NCBI GenBank assembly: GCA_963779845.1
Contig: CAVZZV010000005.1
Coordinates: 1,116,001-1,180,000, forward strand
From: CAVZZV01 sp963779845
Lineage (GTDB): Bacteria; Bacteroidota; Bacteroidia; Bacteroidales; GCA-2748055
Length of the DNA stretch: 64,000 nucleotides
Direction of reading: 5' to 3'
Positions 27,956-37,428 of this stretch are shown in pieces (positions within the stretch are counted from its first letter, which is position 1; each line of letters starts with the position of its first letter). The translations under genes were made by a program, and so were the position numbers. Below the pieces are notes generated by a model, which saw nothing but the letters and a program-made list of their open reading frames with translations, did no database searches and had not been told where the DNA came from.

Positions 27956-28642
27956 ATGGAACCAAAAAAATCTAAAAAAGCAGATCTTGAAAGAAGCAGA
28001 GGTATATTCCTGGAAATAGGATTAATCCTGGTGCTTGCCTTAATGCTCATTGCTTTTGAATGGACTTCCCGTCCGGATAAGAATGCCAATGATAACCTAT
28101 TATCTGAAGCTACTTACGAAGTGGAAGAAATGCAGGTGACCCGACGGGAAGAACCCAAACCGGAGCCTGAACAGCAACAAAAGGTTACTGAAATATTAAA
28201 TATCGTTGAAGACGATGTGAACATCGACGATGATTTCGACTTCGATGTTGAAGCTGATGCCTCAACCGAATTCGAGTTTACCGGTTTTACCGATAATCTT
28301 GAGGAAGAATTCGAAGAAGAGCAGACTTTCTATATTGTTGAGGACATGCCAACCTTTAATGGCGGAGAACCTGCTATTGAATTCCGGAAATATATTGCGG
28401 CTAACCTTCGTTATCCCGAAATAGCAGCAGAAAACGGAATCAGCGGCCGGGTAATTGTTCAGTTCGCTGTAAATTCCAAAGGTAAGGTTGTGGATGCTGT
28501 AGTTGTAGCAGGAGTTGACCCTGCTCTGGATAAGGAAGCTATGAGGGTAGTAATGACTTCTCCTCTCTGGGCCCCTGGGAAACAAAGGGGAAAACCAGTA
28601 AAGGTTCTGTTCACCTTCCCGATTAACTTCGTGCTTCAGTAG
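27956..28642 (+). CDS. TonB-type energy transducer, paralogue 1
   Basis: 228 residues. A basic N-terminus (EPKKSKKADLERSR) precedes one inner-membrane helix (residues about 20-40, IFLEIGLILVLALMLIAF). The periplasmic linker is unusually acidic (DDDFDFDVEAD and EEEFEEEQ) and only briefly proline-rich. Residues about 145-228 form the TonB C-terminal domain (YIAANLRYPEIAAENGISGR, VIVQFAVNSKGKV, then LWAPGKQRGKPVKV). It passes proton-motive force to outer-membrane transporters. A near copy follows 300 bases downstream, so this is a tandem duplication. No ExbB/ExbD genes are in the window. Confidence 0.88.
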   Translation: MEPKKSKKADLERSRGIFLEIGLILVLALMLIAFEWTSRPDKNANDNLLSEATYEVEEMQVTRREEPKPEPEQQQKVTEILNIVEDDVNIDDDFDFDVEADASTEFEFTGFTDNLEEEFEEEQTFYIVEDMPTFNGGEPAIEFRKYIAANLRYPEIAAENGISGRVIVQFAVNSKGKVVDAVVVAGVDPALDKEAMRVVMTSPLWAPGKQRGKPVKVLFTFPINFVLQ

Positions 28643-28938
28643 ATCTACCAAAGCATCAATCGAGGGGCTTGAGAATTATGAGGAGCCCCACTCTCCTTAA
28701 TTTAGGAGAGATTATAAGGGTAGGTATATTCCATTAGTTCCATATTCATCTTTTTCCATTAATAGGATAATCTATTGATGGATTTTTTTTGATCAAAGCC
28801 TCATTCCTTTTTTTTTGATGCTTTTGGTTTGATTTTTGTTTTGCTTTTCTTAATAATCTTAATAAATCCTTCTAAAAAATCGCATCTCTCCTTTTCTTTG
28901 AATTTAACTGTTTCTATTCACCCTTAATTCAACAGATC

Positions 28939-29625
28939 ATGGAACCAAAAAAATCTAAAAAAGCCGATCTCGAAAGAAGCAGAGCCATTTTCCTTGAAAT
29001 AGGTTCAATTCTTGTGCTTGCCCTCATGCTCATTGCTTTCGACTGGAACTCCAGCCCTCAAAAGAATGTCAGTGATAACCTCATATCAGGAAAACCATAT
29101 GAGGTACAAGAAATTCAGATTACCCTACGGGATGAAACTAAGCCTAAACCTGTGCAACAACAAAAAGTGATTGAAATTTTGAACATCGTTGAAGACAATG
29201 TGAAGATAGAGGATGATTTCAACTTCAATGTAGAAGCTAATGAGAAAACCCAGGATGACTTCAAGGGATTTCCCATTATGAGAGATGAGACGTTTGATGA
29301 TGATACACCCTTTGTGTCCGTGCAGGATATGCCCTCTTTTAATGGCGGGAATCCAGCTATTGAATTCCGGAAATATATCGCAGCTAACCTGCGATATCCC
29401 GGAATAGCAGCAGAAAACGGAATCAGCGGACGTGTCATTGTTCAGTTCGTTGTAAATTCCAAAGGGAAGGTCGAGGATGCTCAGGTTTTAGCTGGAGTTG
29501 ACCCCGCTCTGGATAAGGAAGCTCTGCGGGTCATAATGTCATCCCCTCTCTGGACCCCTGGTAAACAAAGTGGAAAAGCGGTGAAGGTTCTGTTCACCTT
29601 CCCGATTAACTTCATTCTTCAGTAA
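28939..29625 (+). CDS. TonB-type energy transducer, paralogue 2
   Basis: Same length (228 residues) and plan as the preceding gene, with an almost identical first 35 residues and C-terminal domain (AAENGISGRVIVQFVVNSKGKVEDA, DPALDKEALRV). The linker has diverged most (KGFPIMRDETFDDDTPF in place of the glutamate-rich run). The nucleotide sequence around the start codon is nearly the same in both genes, consistent with a recent duplication and specialisation for different outer-membrane receptors. Confidence 0.88.
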   Translation: MEPKKSKKADLERSRAIFLEIGSILVLALMLIAFDWNSSPQKNVSDNLISGKPYEVQEIQITLRDETKPKPVQQQKVIEILNIVEDNVKIEDDFNFNVEANEKTQDDFKGFPIMRDETFDDDTPFVSVQDMPSFNGGNPAIEFRKYIAANLRYPGIAAENGISGRVIVQFVVNSKGKVEDAQVLAGVDPALDKEALRVIMSSPLWTPGKQSGKAVKVLFTFPINFILQ

Positions 29626-29750
29626 AATCTCTAAAGTTTTTTGGTAAACTTTTTTGTCCGCGATTTGGCAAAAACTTATTCCTACTGAAACATTCGACCG
29701 TAATAACCGTAAATGTCGGGAAAAAGAGTTCAATGCCAAAAATTTTTAAT

Positions 29751-30926
29751 ATGAACAAGTTATTTCTTTTCCTTATTTCAATTCTTTTCCTGGGATCATG
29801 CGGCTCCGTAAATAAAAAAATACAAAGAGCAGACTATGACGGAGTAATCGATAAAATGGTTAAGCAATTGATCAGGAAACCGGACAATGCTGAAAATGCT
29901 TTAGACCTCGATAAGGCTTATAAGCTCGCCAACGAGAGGGATCTGGAAAGGGTGAAATATCTCAAAATGGAAAACAATCCAAACAATTTCGATGAGATTT
30001 TTCGTCGTTATGAGACATTGAAAGCAAGGCAGGCAAGGGTAAGAGTTGTCCTCCCTTTGTCCTTTGAGGGTCGGCAAATCGATTATGCCTACGTGGATTA
30101 CGATGCAGAAATAGTGGCTGCGAAAAGAAAGGCGGCGGAATACTACTATAATAATGCCCAAAAATTAATGAATAACGGGGATCGTCAATCCTACCGCGCT
30201 GCTTATTATCAGCTGGTGCTTGCCAGGGATTATTCCGGCGACTCCTACCCGGGACTTAATGAAATGATCATTGCAACACGATATAAAGGAACAAGCATGG
30301 TTATCGTGGAAGTTGAAAGCAGTAACAGAATTATGGTAGCACCTGAATTCCGGGATGAGCTTTTGTCTTTTAATGCACAGGGTCTTAATACGGAATGGAT
30401 AGAATATCATTTCAGGCATGTAAACGACGATATTGACTATGATTATGCGGTCGTGATCAACCTGCTCGACATCCTTGTCTCACCGGAAGAGGTTAAGAAC
30501 ACGGATGAGGTTGTAAAGAAGGAAGTGGCCAATGGTTTCGATTATGCACTCGATGCAAAAGGAAATGTAATGAGAGACACTTCGGGGAACGATATTAAGA
30601 TAACCAAATATAAAACCCTTCAGGCCACCTTAATACAATCTTACCAACGAAAAGGGGTGACTATCCGGGGCCAGTTGGAAATTCAGGAGCTTAAACCGGT
30701 CCACCGAATGCTCGTGAAGGAGCCCATTGGTGCAGAAAATGTATTTGAACATTCCTCAGCAAGAGCTATTGGTGATCTGGAAGCTTTGAGTCCGGAGCAA
30801 AAAGTGATGATCCAGAATGAATATATTCCATTTCCCCAGGACGGAGCCATGATCATGAATACTGCGGAGACCTTGAAACTGGCAATACGGAATGCCCTGT
30901 ACAACAACCGGCGGTATGTTGAATAG
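29751..30926 (+). CDS. Conserved Bacteroidota lipoprotein of unknown function
   Basis: 391 residues from the ATG at 29751, which directly yields a lipoprotein signal (NKLFLFLISILFLGSCGS); the frame opens six codons earlier. The mature part starts with helical, TPR-like text (DGVIDKMVKQLIRKPDNAENALDLDKAYKLANERDLERVKYL) and later has beta-rich sequence (GTSMVIVEVESSNRIMVAPEF, then KTLQATLIQSYQRKGVTIRGQLEI). No catalytic motif is evident. It follows the tonB pair on the same strand and may be outer-membrane anchored. Confidence 0.65.
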   Translation: MNKLFLFLISILFLGSCGSVNKKIQRADYDGVIDKMVKQLIRKPDNAENALDLDKAYKLANERDLERVKYLKMENNPNNFDEIFRRYETLKARQARVRVVLPLSFEGRQIDYAYVDYDAEIVAAKRKAAEYYYNNAQKLMNNGDRQSYRAAYYQLVLARDYSGDSYPGLNEMIIATRYKGTSMVIVEVESSNRIMVAPEFRDELLSFNAQGLNTEWIEYHFRHVNDDIDYDYAVVINLLDILVSPEEVKNTDEVVKKEVANGFDYALDAKGNVMRDTSGNDIKITKYKTLQATLIQSYQRKGVTIRGQLEIQELKPVHRMLVKEPIGAENVFEHSSARAIGDLEALSPEQKVMIQNEYIPFPQDGAMIMNTAETLKLAIRNALYNNRRYVE

Positions 30927-30949
30927 CAGGTAACCAGGGGCTCTTATTT

Positions 30950-32992
30950 TTATTCCGGCTTTAAAGATTTTCCTGCTTCCGGGAATGTAAGTCTTCGCAG
31001 ATGGGAACTTCCATGCGGCAATAAAGTTACTTCTTTTTCATGGCCTGTACCGTCAATCATTTTACCCTGAAGTCCAATAGATGGATTCACCCATGGATTC
31101 AACGAATCGGTCTGATGTAATTGGACCCGTCTAAAAGGCAAATCCCTGCGGATGGACAGGTTCCATGAGGTTTCATCTTCTTTTGGAGTAATAAGATATT
31201 CATTGAATCCACTTTTCACACCGCTAATTAGTTCCAGTTCATCTTTAATCTTTGTGTCTGCCGGAATGGGCAGCGAGAAAACCAGCGGTCCATATGAATA
31301 GTATAAGCTGCTGTCGTGATCGGTTTTTAGTTGTACATCAAAATTGAAGTCCACCAGTATTTTCTCATCTCTACTCCATTTCTTGGATATAGAAATAAAT
31401 TGGTCATTTTCTTCGATCAACGCTTTGCTACCGGCATCCACTGTAACATTCCCTGCTCCTTCCGGTATGCGGATGATCAGCTTAAACTGCACGGGCTTGT
31501 CGGCTTTGAGAAGAAAGACCACCTGATCGTCAAAGGGATACAGGGTTTCCTCTTTCACTTTCACAGGTACGCCGGAGATGCTGGTTTCCATTGTTGACGG
31601 ACCGAAGAGCATGGCAAATAAACCAGGTTCAACATTCAGGAAATACCACATCCCATCAACATAATAAGGCATAAGCCGGGTGGAATTGAGGGTGCAACAG
31701 GCTGCCGCTCGATGATAACCGGCATAGATGGTCCGCCCGTTAAGATAGACAGTATCGGAGGCAGTATATTGGTTGTCGCGTCCCAGGTACTGCACGGCTA
31801 TATTCTTAGGATGAAAGCGCGCTGCCTGCGCAGCATTGAATACCGTATTTTCAATCTGCCCGGCAACATCAAGCGATCCGCCCCAGGCCAGAATCCGGTT
31901 CCAGGCCATGACCCCCTGGGTCATTGAACAATACTCGCCGAGAGTTTCGCCTGTTCCCATTCTTCCACGTACCAACTCATCTCCAACCAGGTTTCCTGCC
32001 GGAGAGGTGTGATAAGCCAAACGATCCAATGCAGTTACGGCAGCAGTGGCAAAATCTTCTCCTCCGGTCAGTGCCGCACAAATTTGGGGACCATGTAAGC
32101 CTTCTACAATGTGGGGCGTATGGGTATGGAATACCCGACCTTCTTCCAATAAGGCATTCAGTTGCATATCATCATCCCGGACTTTATTATTTGAGTAATC
32201 ACTATAAAACCACAGCAGGCCCTCGCGGTATTTTTCATTTCCGGTGAGCCGGTATAGCCATTCCAGGGTATCCAAAAACCCAATGCCATGGGACACCCCC
32301 CCGTGGTTATCTACACCCGGTCTGCCAAAATAGGTGCCAATTTCTTTCCTGTAAGTATTCAGGGTGAGGGAAACTGCTTTCTCTACTGCTGCCAATACTT
32401 CCCTATCGCCGGTAAATTCATAATAGGCGAGCATGGACTGAAATATGCGGCTTTGCGTCCATAGTTCCCCGTCAGCCCCTTCTTTGGGATAGCGGGCTTC
32501 CGGTGTATAAATACCAATGTAACCGCCGTTTTTCTTTGCAGTGGCGATAATGTCTTCCATCCACTTTTTGGCCCGTTCCTGGAATGGTTTATGATCCGTT
32601 AGAAAAGCCAGCCGTACAATGGCATCTTTCCAGTAGCCTTCGTGTTCTCCCGCCCACCATGCCGGCTGACTGCCTTCTACTTTCCCGCGCATAATTTTAA
32701 CATTCCCGGGTTTCCGCTCCTGTTTGGCGAAAAGTTCAAGCGCCACATTTGGCCAAATGTGTTCGTACGAACCCGCGAGGCCCTCTTCAATATCAAGGCG
32801 CATCTGTTCCCTGATCCAGCCTTCGGGTTTCACACTTCCCGCGGATAAGGGAATTAGGGCAAGCTCACTAATGGCTACATTCTCTTTCTGTTGTCGGTTA
32901 TTTCCCTTTGGAGATGTTTCACATCCCATTGTAAGGACCAGGAAAGCTGTGAGTGTGAATATTAAATAAATTCCGTTTCTCATGTTTTTCAA
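30950..32992 (-). CDS. GH127-type beta-L-arabinofuranosidase lipoprotein
   Basis: 680 residues with a lipoprotein signal (LIFTLTAFLVLTMGCETS). The body is an (alpha/alpha)6 barrel of the former DUF1680 family (LSAGSVKPEGWIREQM, PAWWAGEHEGYWKDAIVRLA, VSHGIGFLDTLEWLYRLTG). Zinc-site residues characteristic of GH127 are seen in ETLGEYCSMTQ (the E-x-C pair) and AAACCTLNSTRLMP (the adjacent cysteines, the first being the proposed nucleophile). It probably removes arabinofuranose or similar residues in the periplasm or at the surface. No susCD pair accompanies it here. Confidence 0.85.
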   Translation of the reverse strand: MKNMRNGIYLIFTLTAFLVLTMGCETSPKGNNRQQKENVAISELALIPLSAGSVKPEGWIREQMRLDIEEGLAGSYEHIWPNVALELFAKQERKPGNVKIMRGKVEGSQPAWWAGEHEGYWKDAIVRLAFLTDHKPFQERAKKWMEDIIATAKKNGGYIGIYTPEARYPKEGADGELWTQSRIFQSMLAYYEFTGDREVLAAVEKAVSLTLNTYRKEIGTYFGRPGVDNHGGVSHGIGFLDTLEWLYRLTGNEKYREGLLWFYSDYSNNKVRDDDMQLNALLEEGRVFHTHTPHIVEGLHGPQICAALTGGEDFATAAVTALDRLAYHTSPAGNLVGDELVRGRMGTGETLGEYCSMTQGVMAWNRILAWGGSLDVAGQIENTVFNAAQAARFHPKNIAVQYLGRDNQYTASDTVYLNGRTIYAGYHRAAACCTLNSTRLMPYYVDGMWYFLNVEPGLFAMLFGPSTMETSISGVPVKVKEETLYPFDDQVVFLLKADKPVQFKLIIRIPEGAGNVTVDAGSKALIEENDQFISISKKWSRDEKILVDFNFDVQLKTDHDSSLYYSYGPLVFSLPIPADTKIKDELELISGVKSGFNEYLITPKEDETSWNLSIRRDLPFRRVQLHQTDSLNPWVNPSIGLQGKMIDGTGHEKEVTLLPHGSSHLRRLTFPEAGKSLKPE

Positions 32993-33043
32993 TTTTTATA
33001 TATCATTGAGAATTAATATTTTTCAATTCAATTGAATGCTCAT

Positions 33044-33262
33044 TCAGGCACAACCTTTCTCATTCTTCAGAAGGTTCTTTAAACGTTCGTTCTCTTTTTC
33101 CAGCTCTTTGATTTGTGGATCTGCATCATATTGTATGCCACATTTCGGAAAATTAACAAACTTTATCTGCTCAGAAAAATTGTAATGATCAATCGCTAAA
33201 CTTAAAAATAAATGAATTGGATTTGGAAAAGCTGTAATATACATTTTCCCGTCATAACGCAC
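33044..33262 (-). CDS. Small unidentified protein, possible fragment
   Basis: 72 residues ending in a strongly charged heptad-like helix (PQIKELEKENERLKNLLKNEKG). The first half (YITAFPNPIHLFLSLAIDHYNFSEQIKF) is unlike the tail. It lies immediately past the 3-prime end of the group II intron on the same strand. It could be the tail of a gene that the intron or its insertion disrupted, or an IS-derived fragment; readable text continues in other frames upstream (QNDSTGLSDQLVMISEFKTG near 33290-33350). I do not recognise the family. Confidence 0.3.
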   Translation of the reverse strand: MRYDGKMYITAFPNPIHLFLSLAIDHYNFSEQIKFVNFPKCGIQYDADPQIKELEKENERLKNLLKNEKGCA

Positions 33263-33391
33263 TGGTCTTACTTTTATAACTCATTTCTCTCCAGTCTTAA
33301 ATTCACTTATCATTACTAACTGATCAGACAATCCAGTCGAATCATTCTGCCAAATCGAGTAGGTAGAGGGATTACTCCCTCGCCCTCTCAC

Positions 33392-33422
33392 ACCACCACG
33401 CATGCTTTCGCACGAGGCGGTT
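33392..33422 (-). ncRNA. Domain V hairpin of the group II intron
   Basis: The minus strand reads ACCGCCTCGTGC, a GAAA tetraloop, then GCATGCGTGGTGGT, a stem with a GAAA cap and internal bulge as expected for the catalytic domain V. It lies between the reverse-transcriptase stop and the domain VI stem. Confidence 0.65.
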
Positions 33423-33426
33423 TCAA

Positions 33427-34690
33427 TTAATAGTTTAACCTAACATAAATTAATGACAAATTAAATAAGTTATGTTCTCTAAACCAAGAGTTATCCATTG
33501 CTTGATGTATTTGAGGAGCTGACGATTTGCGCCACCAGCCTTTTCCTGACAAAGCTATAATCCACGATTGATAAGTTTCTACCCCTTGTTTCTTTAAGAA
33601 TCGGACTAGACCTATAGTTCGTTTGGTTTGCTTTATCCTGAAACATCTCAATTTTCTGCGTATCCAAGCATCTAGCTCCCGGAATAATCCCTTGCTTTTA
33701 GTGTATTTGAAGTATTCAAACCAACCTCTAAGTTTTGAATTTATTTCCGAAACAATTTGCTCAAAGCTAACTCCCCTATTTCGTTTAGTAATCTTACGAA
33801 TAGAGTTCTTGAAACGCTCAACATTATCTCTTGCAATGATGAAATTACCATCTTTTAAAATGATATGACCTAATAATACAGTTTTATCTACATCACAAAC
33901 ATTACTCTTTTGTTCATTGACTTTGAGTTTTAATTTGCTTATAATAAATGTACTGATAGATTCCTTTACTCTTTCGCCTGCTTTCTGACTCCGTACGTAA
34001 ATACTAAAATCATCTGCATAGCGCACAAAACAATGATCTCGCTTTTCCAGTTCTTTATCCAGTTCGTCTAAAACTATATTGGATAATAATGGAGATAAAG
34101 GACTGCCTTGCGGTGTCCCTTTAATACGTTGTGACTGATTAAACCTCCTGACAAAATACCACTGCTGCAAGTACTTTCTTATCAATCTGAATAAGGATTT
34201 ATCCCCTATCATTGTTGATAATTGATACATTAAACGGTCGTGGTTTACTTCATCAAAGAAAGTTCTTCATATCGATATCAACGACTACATTTCATAGCCT
34301 TCTGATTACATATTCTACTGGCCTTCTTGTAAGGCCATATGGGCATTACGCCGTGGGCGGAAACCGTAAGCTATTTTCAGAGAATCCTGGCTCATAGAGC
34401 AGGACTTAGCACCTGAGCTTATCGCTTGCTGGATCACCCGGTCTTTTACCGTCGGTATCCCAAGATTGCGCTTACCTCCACTTCGGGTTTCGGTATTTCT
34501 GACTTGTTTTACTGCCTTGCGGCTTATAATTACCCTGCATCAATTGTTTGAGTAAGCAATTGCTCACCTTCCTATTGAGTACCATTCCGGGAAACGAGCT
34601 TACAGGGATTTGGTCAATACCTGCCACTCCTTTGTTCTTCTTCACTTGCTTGCATAGGCTCGTTGCAGGTTAGCTGACCTGAACATACTA
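33427..34690 (-). pseudogene. Group II intron reverse transcriptase/maturase, frameshifted
   Basis: The intact C-terminal two-thirds (267 residues from 34230) has RIKGTPQGSPLSPLLSN, the catalytic CFVRYADDFSIYV, LGHIILKDGNF and the maturase domain (SKLRGWFEYFKYTKSKG, then ELDAWIRRKLR). Upstream the protein continues only across several frames: VKKNKGVAGIDQIPVSSFP near 34600, NLGIPTVKDRVIQQAIS near 34430, YGFRPRRNAHMALQEGQ near 34340, and DIDMKNF followed by an extra T near 34254 before FDEVNHDRLM. No HNH endonuclease domain is present. The protein is certainly non-functional unless these are sequence errors. Confidence 0.85.
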
Positions 34691-35321
34691 TGGCCGTAGT
34701 CAAATTTCCTGCTAAGGCTCGTCCTTGTCGTTTCCTCTTTACCTGTTACTTGCCACTCTTTTCCTGCTGGTCGTGCGGTATACGTCCTTACGACTTGTCT
34801 GAAGAGATAATAGCATTCCATTCGATGTTCCAATGAACAGGTCTTGTCTGGTATCCTATAGCTTGCTTCGGTGCTCCATAAATACAAGTGAGTAAACTGA
34901 CTGTTCCTTAAATTAAAAGATTCAGACCTTCGCTTAGCTATTCCCGGACACGGGTACTATGGCGTCTGCTGACTTCTTAAAGCTTTCGCCATTTGCTTGC
35001 CTCTCGGCTGGCATAGCTGTCTATCGAAGCAAGTCTGTAAGACCTCTCGGGATAAGATAATAAACTTTCCTTGAGCTCTGCCTGATTTACTTTGTGAATT
35101 TACGGTTGAATTTTGGGCTTTCCCAGTCTATTGCTCGGTTGCCCGCTCATGTAGGCCTTATATCAGATTTCTGTGCGTCAGAACATCAAGTTTGCTGATG
35201 GCTTCTTTCAGATTTGTAGTCACCCACAGACACCTTTGCCATTCACTATTACGTTTCCTGTCAACTCGGCACGTAAACGGGGACTTACACCCTGCAAGCT
35301 TATTACCATGCCCGACATAAG

Positions 35322-35354
35322 AAAGGGTCACAAATTTTAAATCTGTAACCCTTT
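35322..35354. terminator. Long hairpin between tRNA-Ala and the group II intron
   Basis: AAAGGGTCACAAATTT is the near-perfect complement of AAATCTGTAACCCTTT (two wobble or mismatched positions), giving a stem of about 15 bp with a minimal loop. It lies 70 bases past the tRNA on the minus strand and may terminate tRNA transcription; its intron-side arm overlaps the proposed intron 5-prime end. Confidence 0.55.
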
Positions 35355-35425
35355 GATAATCTGTCTCTCCTTCGCGATCTTAAGTGGACTGTGTCCACTC
35401 TGTAGTTCGCTTCGGCGAGCGGAGG

Positions 35426-35499
35426 TGGAGCATATCGGAATCGAACCGATGACCTCTTGACTGCCAGTCAAACGCTCTAGCCAACTGAGCTAATGCCCC
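35426..35499 (-). tRNA. tRNA-Ala (anticodon GGC)
   Basis: The minus strand folds as a complete cloverleaf: acceptor GGGGCAT with ATGCTCC, containing the G3-U70 pair that identifies alanine tRNA, D-stem GCTC/GAGC, anticodon stem TTTGA/TCAAG with loop CTGGCAG (anticodon GGC, codon GCC), and T-arm ATCGG-TTCGATT-CCGAT. Discriminator A73 is followed by CC but not the final A, so the CCA end is completed enzymatically. Confidence 0.95.
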
Positions 35500-35750
35500 C
35501 TACATTTTCAATTCGCTGCAAAAATATAGGTTTTTTTCTGCAATCCAAAAAAAACGTGAAAATCCCGCAGAACCAATTGAACAATCCCCACTATCCTCCA
35601 TGCGTTTTGGGCGTAGTCATTGAAATCGATTCAAATCATTTCATTAATCTTCCTCCGGAAAACCTATATTTAATAATATCCTTGGACCCTTTTTTATTGT
35701 ATTATCCTCCCGACATTTCCCAGAGAATCTTTAGTAAAATATTTTATGCT

Positions 35751-37250
35751 TTAGGCTGGCATTTCCGGTAATTTCCAGGGCTCTCTGTAATTATGCCTTA
35801 CCAGTTCCTCGGCAAATTGTTTTGCATTGTAGGGCTCTGTATAGAGTGTGTCAAATGTTGGATGACCATCATGAATGCTAAAACTGTCCGTGATAACAGT
35901 TTTTATGGTATCGTTCTCCCCGATATTGGTGAACCTCATATTCTCACCATCCCATTCAAGAGTTTTATTCAACTCCTGCAAACGCACTGCCATTACGCCC
36001 ATAACCACCATTTCGTTGAATGGTCCGGCCTCTCCAAAATAAGAAACAGGTTGAACCCGGTTTTCAGGGCTCTCCTTGCATGCACGGACCCAGTCCATTT
36101 CATGGGATAAATCGACAACCCTCATCTTTTTCGGTGCAGAGGGTGTGCGCCCGGAAAGTAACCACGGATCTTTCCCATAACATCCACAAATCAGTTTGTC
36201 CTTTGTTCCATGGAAGATGACCCCACCCCCGGAATCGTTCATTTCCTTACCCGCGGGCCAACCTTCAGGCATGGGGGGTTGCAAGCCTCCATCGTACCAT
36301 ATAACTTCCACTTCAGGAAGTTTCATTTTAATATCTTTAGGTTTAGCTCTTTCAGGAAAAGTCATCCGTACCATTTGAGCATTAGGGGCACTTTCAGTAA
36401 GTAAGGTGGTGGAGGTACCTTGTGTCATTATGGGGTACTTAAGCTTCAGTCCGACAAATACAGGATGCAAGATGTGACAGGCCATATCACCGAGGGCTCC
36501 CGTCCCATAATCCCACCATCCACGCCAGTTCCATGGCGTATATAACTCATGATACGGGCGCATGGGCGCAGAACCTACGAATAAATCCCAATCCAGAGTA
36601 TCAGGCACCCACATTCCTTTCTCAGGCCGGCTTAAGCCCTGTGGCCAGATGGGCCGATTGGTAAAGGATTCAACTTTGGTCACTTCACCGATTTCATTGT
36701 TCCATAACCATTCGGCAGCCTGACGGACTCCCGGACCTGAGGCTCCCTGATTTCCCATTTGTGTGGCCACCTGGTATTTATCAGCAAGCCTGGCAAGTAA
36801 TCTCGATTCGTAAACGCTATGGGTAAGAGGCTTCTGGACATATACGTGCTTGCCCATCGTCATACCATGGGCTGCTGCAAGTGCATGCGTATGATCGGCT
36901 GTTGCCACCACCACCGCATCAATTGATTTTCCCATCTCATCGTACATCTTTCTGAAATCTTTAAATTTCCTGGCTTTCGGAAAATAATCGAATACCCGGG
37001 CACTATATTTCCAATCGACATCACAGAGGCCAATTATATTTTCTGATTCCATGTTTTTCAAATTGGCAAAACCCATCCCACCGACCCCGATGCCGACAAT
37101 ATTTAACTTGTCGCTGGGAGCCATCCTCCCTTTTGCACTAATTATTCCACTCGGCAGAATTGTAAAACCGGCAGCCGCGGTAGCTGCAGTAGCCATGAAT
37201 TTTCGACGGGACATCCCGGCCATTAGGAGCTTTTTTGAATTATTTTCCAT
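35751..37250 (-). CDS. Tat-exported Gfo/Idh/MocA-family oxidoreductase
   Basis: 499 residues. The N-terminus MSRRKFMATAATAAAGF is a twin-arginine signal, so the folded, cofactor-loaded protein goes to the periplasm. The Rossmann domain has LNIVGIGVGGMGFANLKNM and IIGLCDVDW, AVVVATADHTHALAA follows, and the family EKP motif appears as QKPLTH. Then comes the alpha/beta C-terminal domain (WDYGTGALGDMACHILH, with conserved Asp and His). Such enzymes use NAD(P) on sugars or polyols; exported members are common beside glycan-degradation genes. The specific substrate is unknown. Confidence 0.88.
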   Translation of the reverse strand: MENNSKKLLMAGMSRRKFMATAATAAAGFTILPSGIISAKGRMAPSDKLNIVGIGVGGMGFANLKNMESENIIGLCDVDWKYSARVFDYFPKARKFKDFRKMYDEMGKSIDAVVVATADHTHALAAAHGMTMGKHVYVQKPLTHSVYESRLLARLADKYQVATQMGNQGASGPGVRQAAEWLWNNEIGEVTKVESFTNRPIWPQGLSRPEKGMWVPDTLDWDLFVGSAPMRPYHELYTPWNWRGWWDYGTGALGDMACHILHPVFVGLKLKYPIMTQGTSTTLLTESAPNAQMVRMTFPERAKPKDIKMKLPEVEVIWYDGGLQPPMPEGWPAGKEMNDSGGGVIFHGTKDKLICGCYGKDPWLLSGRTPSAPKKMRVVDLSHEMDWVRACKESPENRVQPVSYFGEAGPFNEMVVMGVMAVRLQELNKTLEWDGENMRFTNIGENDTIKTVITDSFSIHDGHPTFDTLYTEPYNAKQFAEELVRHNYREPWKLPEMPA

Positions 37251-37428
37251 AGGATTAATAGTTTTAAAAAAGGATTAATAGAATGCAATTGTTCGGAAAT
37301 ATAACGATTCACTGGATAATATCAAAAATAATTTTGAAATCCAGGACGTTAAATAAAATAAAAGCTTTTCTCTCAAACGCATTCCTTTATTAACTTTGAA
37401 TTTCAAAAATCAGTTATAGCCTCTACTC

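Larger units (their letters stand above)
33354..35331 (-). mobile_element. Group II intron, degenerate
   Basis: On the minus strand a GTGACCC start near 35331, GGGCATGG and GGGTGTAAGTCCCC resemble the domain I start of bacterial group II introns, and the 3-prime end shows domain V and a domain VI stem (GAGGGAGTAATCCCTC) closing with CTACTCGAT near 33354. About 1.98 kb is a normal size. The encoded reverse transcriptase is broken by several frameshifts, so the element cannot move by itself. It lies downstream of tRNA-Ala(GGC). The exact ends are inferred from consensus and could be off by a few bases. Confidence 0.75.

Noticed and set aside
35751..37250. GH109 alpha-N-acetylgalactosaminidase
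   Set aside because: The Tat signal and Rossmann fold fit, but the text near the active site (QKPLTH) matches ordinary Gfo/Idh/MocA oxidoreductases; the glycosidase assignment cannot be supported by eye.
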